Positions 24,069-33,094 of a stretch of 64,000 bases of DNA are shown one piece after another; the stretch's first letter is position 1, and every line of letters starts with the position of its first letter. The DNA is from Rhizobium anhuiense (lineage in GTDB: Bacteria > Pseudomonadota > Alphaproteobacteria > Rhizobiales > Rhizobiaceae), in NCBI RefSeq assembly GCF_003985145.1, contig NZ_ML133531.1:167139-231138 (forward strand), given 5' to 3'. The position numbers were made by a program, and so were the translations under genes. The notes below the pieces were generated by a model. That model searched no databases. It was not told the DNA's origin and saw only the letters and a list, made by a program, of their open reading frames with translations.

Positions 24069-25256
24069 TCATGCGCGGGTGATGTAGTCCGCGGAAATAT
24101 CGCTGACCTTGGTAACGCCGAGCAACGCCATATTGCTGTGCAGTTCCGTCTTCAGGATGTCCGCCGCCTTAAGCACGCCCGGTAACCCCGCGACGGCTGC
24201 GGCATAAAGGAACGGCCTGCCCACGAACACGAAACAGGCCCCGAGCGCGAGAGCCTTCATGATATCAGTTGCACGCCTGAAACCGCCATCGACCATGACG
24301 GCAACGCTGTCTCCGACACGTGCTGCAATCTCCGGAAGCACCTGAAGCGGTGAAGCGGTGCCGTCAAGCTGGCGGCCGCCATGGTTGGAGACGATCACTC
24401 CATCCGCCCCGGTGTCGGCAGCCCGGGCCGCGTCGTCAGGATGCATGATCCCCTTGACCACAAGTTTGCCGGACCACCTGTTGCGTATCCGCTCCAAATG
24501 ATTCCAGTTGAGGTGGTCGCGCCTGCCGAAATCGCGCGTGACGTTCGAGGAGATGATCGGCGCGCCTCTTGTGGCATAGGAATTTTCAAAATGCGGAATG
24601 CCGTGCCGAACGATCGTGCGCAAGAATGTGCCGGTGGTCCAACGCGGGTGCGAGATGCCCTGCCATGCCAGGCGCAGACCTGGACGCAAAGGCGTCGAAA
24701 ATCCGGCCCTTACATTGTTTTCCCGATTTGGCAGCGTGGCTGTGTCCACGGTCAGCAGAAGTGTGCGCAAGCCGGCGGCGCCGACGCGATCGATCAGAGC
24801 ATCGATACGATCGGGTTCGCCGGGGAGATAGGCCTGAAACCACGCTTGTGGCGAAACCGCAGCGATCTCTTCCAAGGGGATAAGTGAGGAACCGCTTATA
24901 ATCATCGGGATTCCCGACTGTTCCGCTCCCCGCGCGAGCACGATGTCACCTCGATAGGCCATCAGCGCGCTGATACCCATCGGCGCGATGCCGAATGGTG
25001 CGGCATGGGTCTTGCCGAAGAGGCTCGTCTCGGTGCTGCGTTTCGAGACGTCCCGAAGGACACGAGGCCGGAAGGCATAGGCCTGGAAAGCTTCCGCGTT
25101 ATGCCGCAGCGACGCATTGGTCTCGGTCGCGCCGGCGATATAACCGAACAGAGGCTTTGGCAGATGTCGCCGCGCCTTCATTTCAAAATCATCGAGGCAG
25201 AGCACGTCGCGGCAGAGCCGGGTCGATCGATCGGTGTTGCCGCTGCGGATCGTCAT
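24069..25256 (-). CDS. FMN-dependent alpha-hydroxy acid oxidase/dehydrogenase (LldD family)
   Basis: A 395-residue member of the FMN-dependent alpha-hydroxy acid dehydrogenase family. It shows PLFGYIAGATETNASLR, PFGIAPMGI, the FMN/substrate block VVKGIMHPDDA, the signature SNHGGRQLDG with catalytic His and Arg, and MVDGGFRRATDIMKALALGA. The substrate may be L-lactate or another 2-hydroxy acid; residues cannot settle it. The usual neighbours of lactate utilisation (permease, LldR) are not adjacent. It has no signal peptide. Confidence 0.85.
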   Translation of the reverse strand: MTIRSGNTDRSTRLCRDVLCLDDFEMKARRHLPKPLFGYIAGATETNASLRHNAEAFQAYAFRPRVLRDVSKRSTETSLFGKTHAAPFGIAPMGISALMAYRGDIVLARGAEQSGIPMIISGSSLIPLEEIAAVSPQAWFQAYLPGEPDRIDALIDRVGAAGLRTLLLTVDTATLPNRENNVRAGFSTPLRPGLRLAWQGISHPRWTTGTFLRTIVRHGIPHFENSYATRGAPIISSNVTRDFGRRDHLNWNHLERIRNRWSGKLVVKGIMHPDDAARAADTGADGVIVSNHGGRQLDGTASPLQVLPEIAARVGDSVAVMVDGGFRRATDIMKALALGACFVFVGRPFLYAAAVAGLPGVLKAADILKTELHSNMALLGVTKVSDISADYITRA

Positions 25257-25443
25257 AGAGCTTCATCTTCTCGGTATTTCGGGCGGGCATTGTTCAGACA
25301 TGGTGGTTGCAGGATTGCATACAATCCCGCACGACCAACTGCTGTCAACTCCAGCATTCCGCAGTCTTCCCACGCCGATGGGCCGCCGCAGGATCGACGT
25401 GCGGCGGCCTTGCACCTCGTCGGCGGTCGGTCCTGGCTTTTGT

Positions 25444-26271
25444 TCAGATCAGCTTCAGCCCCTTCAGGCTGACATGGCCGTCCTTGCCGATGATGACATG
25501 GTCGTGAACGGTGATATCGAGCGCCTTGGCGGCATCGATGATCACCTTCGTCATGTCGATGTCGGCGCGCGACGGTGTCGGGTCGCCGGAGGGGTGGTTG
25601 TGGACGAGGATCATCGCCGTTGCCGAAAGCTCCAGCGCGCGTTTCACCACCTCACGCGGATAGACCGGCGTGTGGTCGACCGTGCCGCGCCCTTGCACCT
25701 CATCGGCGATCAGCACATTGCGTTTGTCGAGAAAGAGGATGCGAAACTGTTCGCGGGTTTCGTGCGCCATGGCGGCATGGCAATACTGGATGACCGAAGA
25801 CCACGAGGACAGGACCTGTTTGCTCCTGAGCTCGCTCTTCAGGGTCCGATGGGTCACAGTCGAGATCAGCTTCAGGTCGAGCGCCACGGCCTCGCCGACG
25901 CCCTTCACCTCCGTCAGCAGCGCTGCTGGCGCACCGAAGACGCCGGAAAGCGAGCCGAATCGCTCGATCAGCGCCTTGGCGATCGGCTTGGTATCACGCC
26001 GCGGGATCAGCCGGAAAAGCAAGAGCTCGAGGATTTCGTAGTCGGCAAGCGCGGTGTCGCCCAGTTCGCGGAAGCGGTCACGCAACCGCTCGCGATGACC
26101 ATGATAATGTTCTTGCGCGGCGAGCGAGGCGGGCAGGGCGGTCCTGCCATTCGCCGCGGACGGCTTTTGCGGTCGTCCGCCGAAGAACGAGCGTTCGTCG
26201 GCGGCAATGGGCTCTTGCGTTGGGAAAGGCAACTCGTCGTCGGAAGATGTCGCAACAGGTCCCTTCGCCAT
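25444..26271 (-). CDS. radC: RadC-family JAB/MPN-domain protein
   Basis: A 275-residue protein. After a disordered start, residues 80-140 hold a helix-hairpin-helix (LIERFGSLSGVF, LTEVKGVGEAVA), followed by the JAB1/MPN metalloprotease-like domain with ILFLDKRN, the Glu-containing strand and the JAMM motif HNHPSGDPTPSRAD near residue 223. Despite the name, its role in repair is disputed. ATG at 26271 follows the map stop by only seven bases, so the two are an operon with map upstream. Confidence 0.9.
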   Translation of the reverse strand: MAKGPVATSSDDELPFPTQEPIAADERSFFGGRPQKPSAANGRTALPASLAAQEHYHGHRERLRDRFRELGDTALADYEILELLLFRLIPRRDTKPIAKALIERFGSLSGVFGAPAALLTEVKGVGEAVALDLKLISTVTHRTLKSELRSKQVLSSWSSVIQYCHAAMAHETREQFRILFLDKRNVLIADEVQGRGTVDHTPVYPREVVKRALELSATAMILVHNHPSGDPTPSRADIDMTKVIIDAAKALDITVHDHVIIGKDGHVSLKGLKLI

Positions 26272-26278
26272 CGGATCG

Positions 26279-27115
26279 TTACCCGTTGTGCGACGGCAGG
26301 CCCGGGCGGTCGAGCCCGCCCGGCGACAGCGTGAAGATCTCGCAGCCATCGGAGGTGACGCCGACCGTATGTTCGTACTGGGCCGAAAGCGAGCGGTCGC
26401 GGGTCACCGCCGTCCAGCCGTCGGCCAGCACCTTCACATGCGGTCGGCCGAGGTTGATCATCGGCTCGATGGTGAAGATCATGCCTTCGCGCAGTTCCGG
26501 CCCCTCATTGGCGCGGCCGTAATGCAGGATGTTCGGCGAATCATGGAACAGCCGGCCGACACCGTGGCCGCAGAAATCGCGCACCACCGAACAGCGCTCG
26601 GCCTCGGCATAGGTCTGGATCGCCTCGCCGATCGCGCCGGTTCGGGTGCCCGGCCTGACGGCTGATATGCCGCGCATCAGCGATTCATAGGTGACCTCGA
26701 GCAGGCGCTCGGCGGCGCGCTTGATCGTGCCAACAGGATACATCCGGCTCGAATCGCCGTGCCAGCCGTCGAGCACGAAGGTAACGTCGATATTGACGAT
26801 ATCGCCTTCGCGCAGCGGCTTGTCGTTCGGAATGCCATGGCAGACGACGTGATTGATCGAGGTGCAGGTCGATTTGGTATAGCCGCGATAGTTCAGCGTC
26901 GCCGGATAGGCGCCGTGCTCCAGACCGAAATCGAAGACGAATCGGTCGATCTCATCGGTCAGCATGCCAGGTTTGACGATGTCGGCAAGCGCATCGAGGC
27001 AGCGCGCGGTCAGCTGGCATGCCCTGCGCATACCCTCGAATGCTTCAGCGTCATAAAGCCGGATGGCGCCGGTATTCTTCGGCGGCGCGGAAGAGGCTTC
27101 GATATAGTTCACCAT
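26279..27115 (-). CDS. map: methionine aminopeptidase type I
   Basis: A 278-residue type I MetAP that removes the initiator Met. The pita-bread fold motifs are present: INHVVCHGIPND with the catalytic His, VNIDVTFVLDGWHGDSSRM with two metal Asp (the start of VNID and GDSS), CGHGVGRLFHDSP with metal His, and FTIEPMIN with metal Glu; final ligand Glu is in AQYEHTVGVT. A 30-residue N-terminal extension is usual in alphaproteobacteria. Essential enzyme, first gene of map-radC. Confidence 0.95.
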   Translation of the reverse strand: MVNYIEASSAPPKNTGAIRLYDAEAFEGMRRACQLTARCLDALADIVKPGMLTDEIDRFVFDFGLEHGAYPATLNYRGYTKSTCTSINHVVCHGIPNDKPLREGDIVNIDVTFVLDGWHGDSSRMYPVGTIKRAAERLLEVTYESLMRGISAVRPGTRTGAIGEAIQTYAEAERCSVVRDFCGHGVGRLFHDSPNILHYGRANEGPELREGMIFTIEPMINLGRPHVKVLADGWTAVTRDRSLSAQYEHTVGVTSDGCEIFTLSPGGLDRPGLPSHNG

Positions 27116-27363
27116 TGCAGGGCCTTAGCGGAGATTATTAGATTTGTTCATAATGCAGCTATGCCGGGTTCGTCCATCGCGATCAACTGCCAGGACGAGA
27201 TTTCTGACCGGATCGGATCCGTTTGGCGTGCAGCTTTCCAAATCGGTCCGAGGCCAAATCGTTGGACCGGATGGAATATCCACAATCTTCCCAAGGGGAT
27301 AGGATTGATTGCCTGAAATCTCCCCGTTACTCACCGATTGGTGACAGCGGGGAAGGGGCATTC

Positions 27364-28023
27364 ATGCTGAACGAAGCGATTAATCTTGAGATCTTACCGG
27401 AGGCCGCCGGCGAGCCGGAACGGCGCGTGCGTGATCGCGGCGCCACCGAACGCGCCATCCTTGCCGCCGCCAAGGGTCTGCTGGCCGAGCAAGGCTTCCA
27501 GAATTTCGGCATCAACGCGGTCGCCCGCCGCGCCGGCTGCGACAAGCAGCTGATCTATCGCTACTATGGCGGCCTCGACGGCCTGGTCGAAGCGATCGGC
27601 GCCGATCTCGGCACATGGGTGAAGGATCGCATTCCGGAAGACACCGGCGGCATGTTCCTGCTCACCTATGGCGACCTGATGGAGCGGCTGTCGCTTCTTC
27701 TTCTCGATGCCTTGAGAGATGATCCGTTGATGCGCCGCATCCTCGCCTGGGAAATATCGGAAAACACCGAGCAGGTGAGGCGGCTGTCCGAAGCGCGTTC
27801 GAAGGCGCTCGCTCTCTGGCTGGAGCGCATGCGCGGCTCGCTGGCGCCGCCGAAGGGCGTGGATGCAGCAGCCGTCAACGCCGTCGTCATCGCGGCGATC
27901 CAGCACCTCGTGCTCGCTGCTGCAGCCGGCGGGCAGTGCGCCGGCCTGTCGCTGAAGACATCCAAGGATTGGGAAAAGGCGGCGACGGCGCTGAAGCGCA
28001 TCGTGCGCGGCGTCTACGGTTGA
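27364..28023 (+). CDS. TetR-family transcriptional regulator
   Basis: A 219-residue regulator. Residues 25-70 are the TetR N-terminal helix-turn-helix (ATERAILAAAKGLLAEQGFQN, NAVARRAGCDKQLIYRYYGG). The C-terminal ligand domain is helical (LLLLDALRDDPLMRRILAWEI). ATG at 27364 follows AAGGGG. No efflux pump or enzyme gene is divergently placed, so the regulon is unclear. The 250 bases before it hold no gene and probably contain both promoters for this gene and map. Confidence 0.88.
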   Translation: MLNEAINLEILPEAAGEPERRVRDRGATERAILAAAKGLLAEQGFQNFGINAVARRAGCDKQLIYRYYGGLDGLVEAIGADLGTWVKDRIPEDTGGMFLLTYGDLMERLSLLLLDALRDDPLMRRILAWEISENTEQVRRLSEARSKALALWLERMRGSLAPPKGVDAAAVNAVVIAAIQHLVLAAAAGGQCAGLSLKTSKDWEKAATALKRIVRGVYG

Positions 28024-28130
28024 GATCTGCTCATCCACAGGGGGCGGGTTTCGCGTTAACCTTAACAAATGGTTTACGTTGCGCGGGCCTGGTTAAGCCG
28101 ACAGTGTGGCGGTGAGCAGAGATGGTATGA

Positions 28131-28328
28131 GTGAGAGTGCCCGAGTTGACGCCCATGGGAACGAAGATCGCTAAAGCCGCGTTTCTGGTGACGGCGATGA
28201 TGTTTTTCGCAGTCCTGGCGCTGGATATTGCAATTCCGACGCTGGTGCTTTGCATCATGGCATTGTCAACCTGGTTGGTCTCCCTCGATCTGCCCGTCGC
28301 GCGCAAGCATGGAGGAGAGGCCGCATGA
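28131..28328 (+). CDS. small two-helix membrane protein
   Basis: A 65-residue protein with two hydrophobic segments (KAAFLVTAMMFFAVLALDIA and TLVLCIMALSTWLVSLD) and a basic C-terminus. The GTG start has no strong ribosome site; ATG at 28155 is an alternative. It overlaps the next membrane protein gene by four bases (ATGA), so the pair is probably co-translated. Function unknown. Confidence 0.6.
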   Translation: MRVPELTPMGTKIAKAAFLVTAMMFFAVLALDIAIPTLVLCIMALSTWLVSLDLPVARKHGGEAA

Positions 28329-28654
28329 AGTGGTTTCTGATCTTCTGGGCCGGCCCCATCGTCTTTCTGGGCGGATGGTACTGGCTCTCCTATTACGACA
28401 TGAATTTCGGCATCTTCATGCTGTCGCGGCAGGTCCATGACCTGACGTTCGAGCTTTACGGAAAGGCGCTCGGCATTCCGCCGGAGACGATCCCACCGCT
28501 CGTGGCCCGCGCGATCGCGGTCGACAGCCTCGTCGTCTTTGCCATCCTCGGCTTCAGAAAGCGCAAGTCGATCATCGCCTGGTGGACGGCGCGTCAAGCG
28601 CTGAATTCGTCTCCCGACCTTGCCAGCAAGGAAAGCCTGTCGAGCGCGCCCTGA
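28325..28654 (+). CDS. membrane protein, DUF6105-like
   Basis: A 109-residue inner-membrane protein. It starts MKWFLIFWAGPIVFLGGWYW with an N-terminal helix, then a periplasmic or cytoplasmic loop with an aromatic block, a second helix (AVDSLVVFAILGF) and a basic tail (RKRKSIIAWW). It is the kind of small rhizobial membrane protein annotated by domain number only. Its last 61 bases overlap ruvX on the opposite strand. Confidence 0.65.
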   Translation: MKWFLIFWAGPIVFLGGWYWLSYYDMNFGIFMLSRQVHDLTFELYGKALGIPPETIPPLVARAIAVDSLVVFAILGFRKRKSIIAWWTARQALNSSPDLASKESLSSAP

Positions 28655-29091
28655 AGGATGAAACTTGCCGCGGCCGAATCGATCCGTTCGGCCCGCTTGG
28701 CGCGCGAGACGTCCATTTCGAGCAGCGTCCGTTCGGCCGCGACCGTGGAAAGCCGCTCGTCCCAATAGACGAAGGGCAGCGCCGTCTTCTGCTCCATGTT
28801 GCGCACGAAGGCGCGCGTCGCCTGTACGCGCGGACCCGCCGATCCGTCCATATTCATCGGCAGGCCGATGATGAAGCCTGCGACCTTTTCCGATTGTGCA
28901 AAGTCCAGCAGCGCCTGCGCATCGATGGTGAACTTGACGCGCCGGATCACCGTGCGCGGCGTGGCGAAGCGCCGCCCGAGATCGGACATCGACAGCCCGA
29001 TCGTCTTGGTGCCGAGATCGAGGCCGGCAATCGCCTGTCGCGGGGCAAGCGTCTCGGCCATTTCCTCGATCGTCAGCACCGTCATCGCCAT
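28594..29091 (-). CDS. ruvX: Holliday junction resolvase RuvX / YqgF (16S rRNA processing)
   Basis: A 165-residue RNase H-fold protein. AIAGLDLGTKTIGLSMSD carries the first catalytic Asp, VAGFIIGLPMNMDGSAGPR the conserved glycine loop, FVYWDERLSTVAAERTL the second acid and RIDSAAASFILQGALD the last Asp. The family has been linked both to Holliday junction resolution and, in E. coli, to 5' maturation of 16S rRNA. It converges with the membrane protein gene and overlaps it by 61 bases. Confidence 0.92.
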   Translation of the reverse strand: MAMTVLTIEEMAETLAPRQAIAGLDLGTKTIGLSMSDLGRRFATPRTVIRRVKFTIDAQALLDFAQSEKVAGFIIGLPMNMDGSAGPRVQATRAFVRNMEQKTALPFVYWDERLSTVAAERTLLEMDVSRAKRAERIDSAAASFILQGALDRLSLLARSGDEFSA

Positions 29092-29156
29092 GTCATCCCG
29101 TCAAAAGAAATTGAAGTCGCCGCCGCTTTTCTTTGCGGCCGCATAAGATATGTCCT

Positions 29157-29210
29157 TAGAGCATGATGTTGAAAAGCGTGAGCGCTTTTCGGACCTGTTT
29201 TTACATCACG
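29157..29210. repeat. rhizobial interspersed palindromic element (RIME-like)
   Basis: GAAAAGCG-TGAG-CGCTTTTC forms the inner stem, with AGAGCATGATG on one side and an imperfect complement ACATCACGT on the other. This matches, from memory, the common rhizobial intergenic palindrome with GAAAA/TTTTC arms. It lies between ruvX and the UPF0173 gene. Confidence 0.65.
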
Positions 29211-29228
29211 TAATAAAGGAGACATTTC

Positions 29229-29933
29229 ATGAAGATCACCTGGCTCGGCCATTCCGCCTTCCGCATCGAGACATCAAAGGCGAAGATCCTGCTCGACCCG
29301 TTCCTCAGCTATAACGCCTCCTTTTCCGGCCAGGATATCAAGGATGTTTCGGCAGGCGTCACCCACATCCTGCTGACCCATGGCCATGGCGATCACGTCG
29401 GCGACACCGTGGCGCTTGCCAAGGAAACCGGCGCCGTCGTTCTCGCCAATGCCGATCTCGCCGCCTGGCTCGGCTCCAAGGGTGTCGACAAGATCGAGAT
29501 GGGCAATACCGGCGGCACGATCGCGCTCGGCAGCTTCTCGGCGACCTTCACCAATGCGCTGCACTCATCTGCCCAGATCACCGAAGACGGCGTCTCGCAC
29601 GCGCTCGGCAACGCCAACGGCCTGATGCTGCACTTCGACGACGAAGCCTCGATCCTTGCCATGGGCGATACCGACATCTTCTCCGACATGGCGCTGATCA
29701 ATGAATTGCACCAGCCCGATATCGGCCTCGTGCCGGTCGGCGACCGCTTCACCATGGGTGGCGCGGTGGCGGCACTTGCCTGCCGGCGTTATTTCAACTT
29801 CAAGACCGCGATCCCCTGCCACTATGGCACCTTCCCGATCATCGACCAGACGGCCGAAAAATTCGTTGCCGGCATGGAGGGATCGCAGACGGATGTGAAG
29901 GCGATCAAGCCCTCCGAGAGCCTGTCGATCTAG
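29229..29933 (+). CDS. metal-dependent hydrolase, UPF0173 family
   Basis: A 234-residue metallo-beta-lactamase-fold protein. It starts MKITWLGHSAFRIE and has the metal motif THGHGDHVGD (HxHxDH), later His/Asp ligands in MGDTDIFSDM and a C-terminal PCHYGTFPIID. Close relatives belong to the UlaG-like UPF0173 group and are thought to cleave phosphodiester or lactone bonds; the true substrate is unknown. It is soluble, and is followed at 70 bases by gatC. Confidence 0.88.
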   Translation: MKITWLGHSAFRIETSKAKILLDPFLSYNASFSGQDIKDVSAGVTHILLTHGHGDHVGDTVALAKETGAVVLANADLAAWLGSKGVDKIEMGNTGGTIALGSFSATFTNALHSSAQITEDGVSHALGNANGLMLHFDDEASILAMGDTDIFSDMALINELHQPDIGLVPVGDRFTMGGAVAALACRRYFNFKTAIPCHYGTFPIIDQTAEKFVAGMEGSQTDVKAIKPSESLSI

Positions 29934-30002
29934 CGAAACCCCGTTGCGTAAGGCGGACATGGCCTTTATAGCGGGTAGGAAAAATCCTATCCGGAGAATG
30001 CC

Positions 30003-30290
30003 ATGTCCGTCGATCTTGCCACCGTGAAGCGCGTCGCCCGCCTTGCCCGTATTGCCGTCTCCGAGGATGAGGCAAATCGCATGGTCGGCGAGCTGAACGG
30101 TATCCTTGGCTTCGTCGAGCAACTCTCCGAAGTGAATGTCGATGGCGTCGAGGCGATGACGTCAGTCACCCCGATGGCGATGAAGAAGCGGAGCGATGAG
30201 GTGACCGACGGCGGCAAGGCGGCCGATATCGTCGCCAATGCGCCCGTCACCGATCATAATTTTTTCCTGGTGCCGAAAGTCGTCGAATAA
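30003..30290 (+). CDS. gatC: Asp/Glu-tRNA amidotransferase subunit C
   Basis: A 95-residue GatC. VKRVARLARIAVSEDEAN and LNGILGFVEQLSEVNVDGVEAM are diagnostic, as is the C-terminal FFLVPKVVE. It stabilises the GatA-GatB interaction in the enzyme that amidates misacylated Glu-tRNA(Gln) and Asp-tRNA(Asn). It starts the gatC-gatA pair, 57 bases upstream of gatA. Confidence 0.95.
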   Translation: MSVDLATVKRVARLARIAVSEDEANRMVGELNGILGFVEQLSEVNVDGVEAMTSVTPMAMKKRSDEVTDGGKAADIVANAPVTDHNFFLVPKVVE

Positions 30291-30347
30291 GGCTTCGAAG
30301 CCTCTTTCCGACCCTGTTGCCATTTCCAGATCTGAAGCGAAAACACG

Positions 30348-31829
30348 ATGAGCGAACTCACCAGCCTGACCATTGCCGAAGCCCGCCAGAAGCTACGCGC
30401 CAAGGAAATCACCGCGACCGAACTGACCGAGGCCTATATCTCGGCGATCGATGCCGCCAATGGTCAGCTGAATGCCTATATAAAGGTCACGCCGGATCTC
30501 GCCCGCGTCATGGCGAAGAATTCCGACGCGCGCATCGCCGCCGGCAACGCAGGCGATCTCGAAGGCATCCCGCTCGGTATCAAGGATCTCTTTGCTACGG
30601 TCGGTGTGCACACCCAGGCCTGCAGCCACATTCTCGATGGTTTCGAGCCCCGTTATGAATCGACCGTGACGCAGAACCTCTGGGATGACGGCGCCGTCAT
30701 GCTCGGCAAGCTTAACATGGACGAGTTCGCCATGGGCTCCTCCAACGAGACGTCGTATTACGGCGCGGTCATCAACCCCTGGCGCTCCGCGGGTTCCAAC
30801 CAGCAGCTCGTGCCCGGTGGTTCCTCCGGCGGCTCGGCCGCAGCCGTCGCCGCTCATCTTTGCGCCGGCGCTACCGCGACCGATACCGGCGGCTCGATCC
30901 GCCAGCCGGCAGCCTTCACCGGCACCGTCGGCATCAAGCCGACCTATGGCCGCTGCTCGCGCTGGGGTACCGTCGCGTTCGCGTCCTCGCTCGATCAGGC
31001 GGGCCCGATCGCCCGCGACGTGCGCGACGCCGCCATCCTTTTGAAGTCGATGGCAAGCGTCGATGCCAAGGACACCACGTCGGTCGATCTGCCGGTGCCG
31101 GATTATGAAGCCGCGATCGGCCAGTCGCTGAAGGGCATGAAGATCGGTATTCCCAACGAATACCGCGTCGATGGCATGCCGGATGAGATCGAAGCCATCT
31201 GGCGCCAGGGCATCGCCTGGCTGAAGGAAGCCGGCGCCGAGATCGTCGACATCTCGCTGCCGCACACCAAATACGCCCTTCCGGCCTATTACATCGTCGC
31301 TCCCGCCGAGGCATCCTCGAACCTCGCCCGTTACGACGGCGTGCGCTACGGCCTGCGTGTCGACGGCAAGGATATCGTCGACATGTACGAGAAGACACGT
31401 GCCGCGGGCTTCGGCAAGGAAGTCAAGCGCCGCATCATGATCGGCACCTATGTGCTGTCCGCCGGCTATTACGACGCCTATTATATCCGCGCCCAGAAGG
31501 TCCGCACGCTGATCAAGCGCGATTTCGAACTCGCCTTCGACGCCGGCGTCGACGCCATCTTGACGCCGGCGACACCGTCGTCGGCATTCGGCGTCGCCGA
31601 TGAGAACCTCGCCGCCGATCCGGTGAAGATGTATCTGAACGACATCTTCACCGTGACGGTCAACATGGCGGGCCTGCCCGGCATCGCCGTGCCGGCCGGC
31701 CTCGACCAGAAGGGTCTGCCGCTCGGTCTGCAGCTGATCGGCAAGCCCTTTGATGAGGAAACCCTCTTCAAGACCGCCCATATCATCGAGCAGGCGGCCG
31801 GCCGGTTTACGCCCGCCAAGTGGTGGTAA
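30348..31829 (+). CDS. gatA: Asp/Glu-tRNA amidotransferase subunit A
   Basis: A 493-residue amidase-signature enzyme that releases ammonia from glutamine. The Ser-cis-Ser-Lys triad is present: Lys in IPLGIKDLF, the Gly/Ser loop PGGSSGGSAAAV with cis-Ser, and nucleophile Ser in TDTGGSIRQPA. YGRCSRWGTVAFASSLDQ and the C-terminal GLQLIGKPFDEETL are typical. It forms the complex with GatC (next to it) and GatB, which is encoded 4.5 kb further on. Confidence 0.96.
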   Translation: MSELTSLTIAEARQKLRAKEITATELTEAYISAIDAANGQLNAYIKVTPDLARVMAKNSDARIAAGNAGDLEGIPLGIKDLFATVGVHTQACSHILDGFEPRYESTVTQNLWDDGAVMLGKLNMDEFAMGSSNETSYYGAVINPWRSAGSNQQLVPGGSSGGSAAAVAAHLCAGATATDTGGSIRQPAAFTGTVGIKPTYGRCSRWGTVAFASSLDQAGPIARDVRDAAILLKSMASVDAKDTTSVDLPVPDYEAAIGQSLKGMKIGIPNEYRVDGMPDEIEAIWRQGIAWLKEAGAEIVDISLPHTKYALPAYYIVAPAEASSNLARYDGVRYGLRVDGKDIVDMYEKTRAAGFGKEVKRRIMIGTYVLSAGYYDAYYIRAQKVRTLIKRDFELAFDAGVDAILTPATPSSAFGVADENLAADPVKMYLNDIFTVTVNMAGLPGIAVPAGLDQKGLPLGLQLIGKPFDEETLFKTAHIIEQAAGRFTPAKWW

Positions 31830-32081
31830 CCGACTTAACGATTCGAGAGACAGAGGCGCCGATCACGAGGCGGTCGGCGCCCGGCCTTCTTTTGCTCAAT
31901 AGGCCATTTTTTCATATTCGTTCCTTCGAGCAGGAACTCAGCACCCCTCTGTTGTCCGTAACCATCATTCAGTCGATCTGACGGAGGCTGGTACGATCTT
32001 GTTGGCTAACGCTGATAAGACTTGCTGTCGATGAGGAGGACGTCCCGCTCGTTGATATGTCCGTGAAGGAACTTCGTACCT

Positions 32082-32996
32082 TTAGGGATCAGTATCGGGC
32101 CGCAAAATCGGTGCATGTTGACCTCGCGCCAGATGCTCGAACAGTTGACGCGTGATGGGTTGGAGTTCTTGAACGGCTTGAGAGCACAGCAGAAGTCGTC
32201 GCGTCGCCCAGGCGTCAGTGAGTCTGACAAATGCGATCGGCATGGTGCGACGGCAGCGGCGCGCGGCGATTTCGGGAACAATACCGAAACCCACGCCATC
32301 CGCCGCCATCCTGCAAATGCCTTCAAAGGTTCTGAGATGCACGCGCGGCTGCAACCTGTGGCCCGCGCGCGCCGCGTGGTCATCGACATGCTGCTGAAGA
32401 GCACCTGCAAAGCCGATCTGGTCTTCGCCGAGGAGTTGAGAAAAGGCGATCCGCCTTTCCCTGGCCATGGGGTGAGTGCTCGACATGACGGCGACGAGTC
32501 GATCGACCGCAAATGGCGATGTTGTCAGCGGTGAAGTCTCGATCGCGTCGGAGACGATCCCAATCTCCGCCAGTCCGCCTGCTATTGCCTTGACGATCTC
32601 GGAACTCGGTCGCTCGGAGAGATTGACGTCGATGCGGGGATGCGCCGCCAGCCACGGTCCAAGACGGCCGGGTAGGAATTCGGCCATTGCCGCCGTATTG
32701 GCGAAGAGCCTGATCGTGGCCCGGACTCCCCGCGCATGCTCTGACAATTCCGCCTGCATCGCTGCCACCTGGTGCAAAACGAGACGGGCATGATGCGCCA
32801 AGGCTTCTCCGGCCCGCGTCGCGCTGACGCCCCGCCGCCCGCGATCCAGAAGCGATACGCCGCCGGATGCTTCCATCTCACGGAGTCGCTCGCTTGCCGC
32901 AGCCAAAGAAAGATTGGCCGCCGAAGCGCCATGCGTGATGCTGCCAGCCTCCACAACGGCGAGAAAGAGACGTAAATCTGCAAGATCGAAGCGCAT
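32082..32996 (-). CDS. LysR-family transcriptional regulator
   Basis: A 304-residue LTTR. The N-terminal winged helix is clear (LADLRLFLAVVEAGSITHG, ASERLREMEASGGVSLLDR). The remainder is the substrate-binding-like effector domain. ATG at 32996 gives MRFDLADLRLF, in line with the family; an upstream in-frame ATG is less likely. It is divergent from the TauE/SafE exporter gene 100 bases away and so probably regulates it; that is an inference from LTTR geometry. The 250 bases between it and gatA contain no gene. Confidence 0.88.
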   Translation of the reverse strand: MRFDLADLRLFLAVVEAGSITHGASAANLSLAAASERLREMEASGGVSLLDRGRRGVSATRAGEALAHHARLVLHQVAAMQAELSEHARGVRATIRLFANTAAMAEFLPGRLGPWLAAHPRIDVNLSERPSSEIVKAIAGGLAEIGIVSDAIETSPLTTSPFAVDRLVAVMSSTHPMARERRIAFSQLLGEDQIGFAGALQQHVDDHAARAGHRLQPRVHLRTFEGICRMAADGVGFGIVPEIAARRCRRTMPIAFVRLTDAWATRRLLLCSQAVQELQPITRQLFEHLARGQHAPILRPDTDP

Positions 32997-33094
32997 GGCG
33001 CAAAGATAACACACAGTCAGGCTTCGGGAAAACCGAAGCCTAACGATGGAAGTTCCCGATTGTGGCCAAGCGTCGTATTGCTCTAAGTGGCAGC

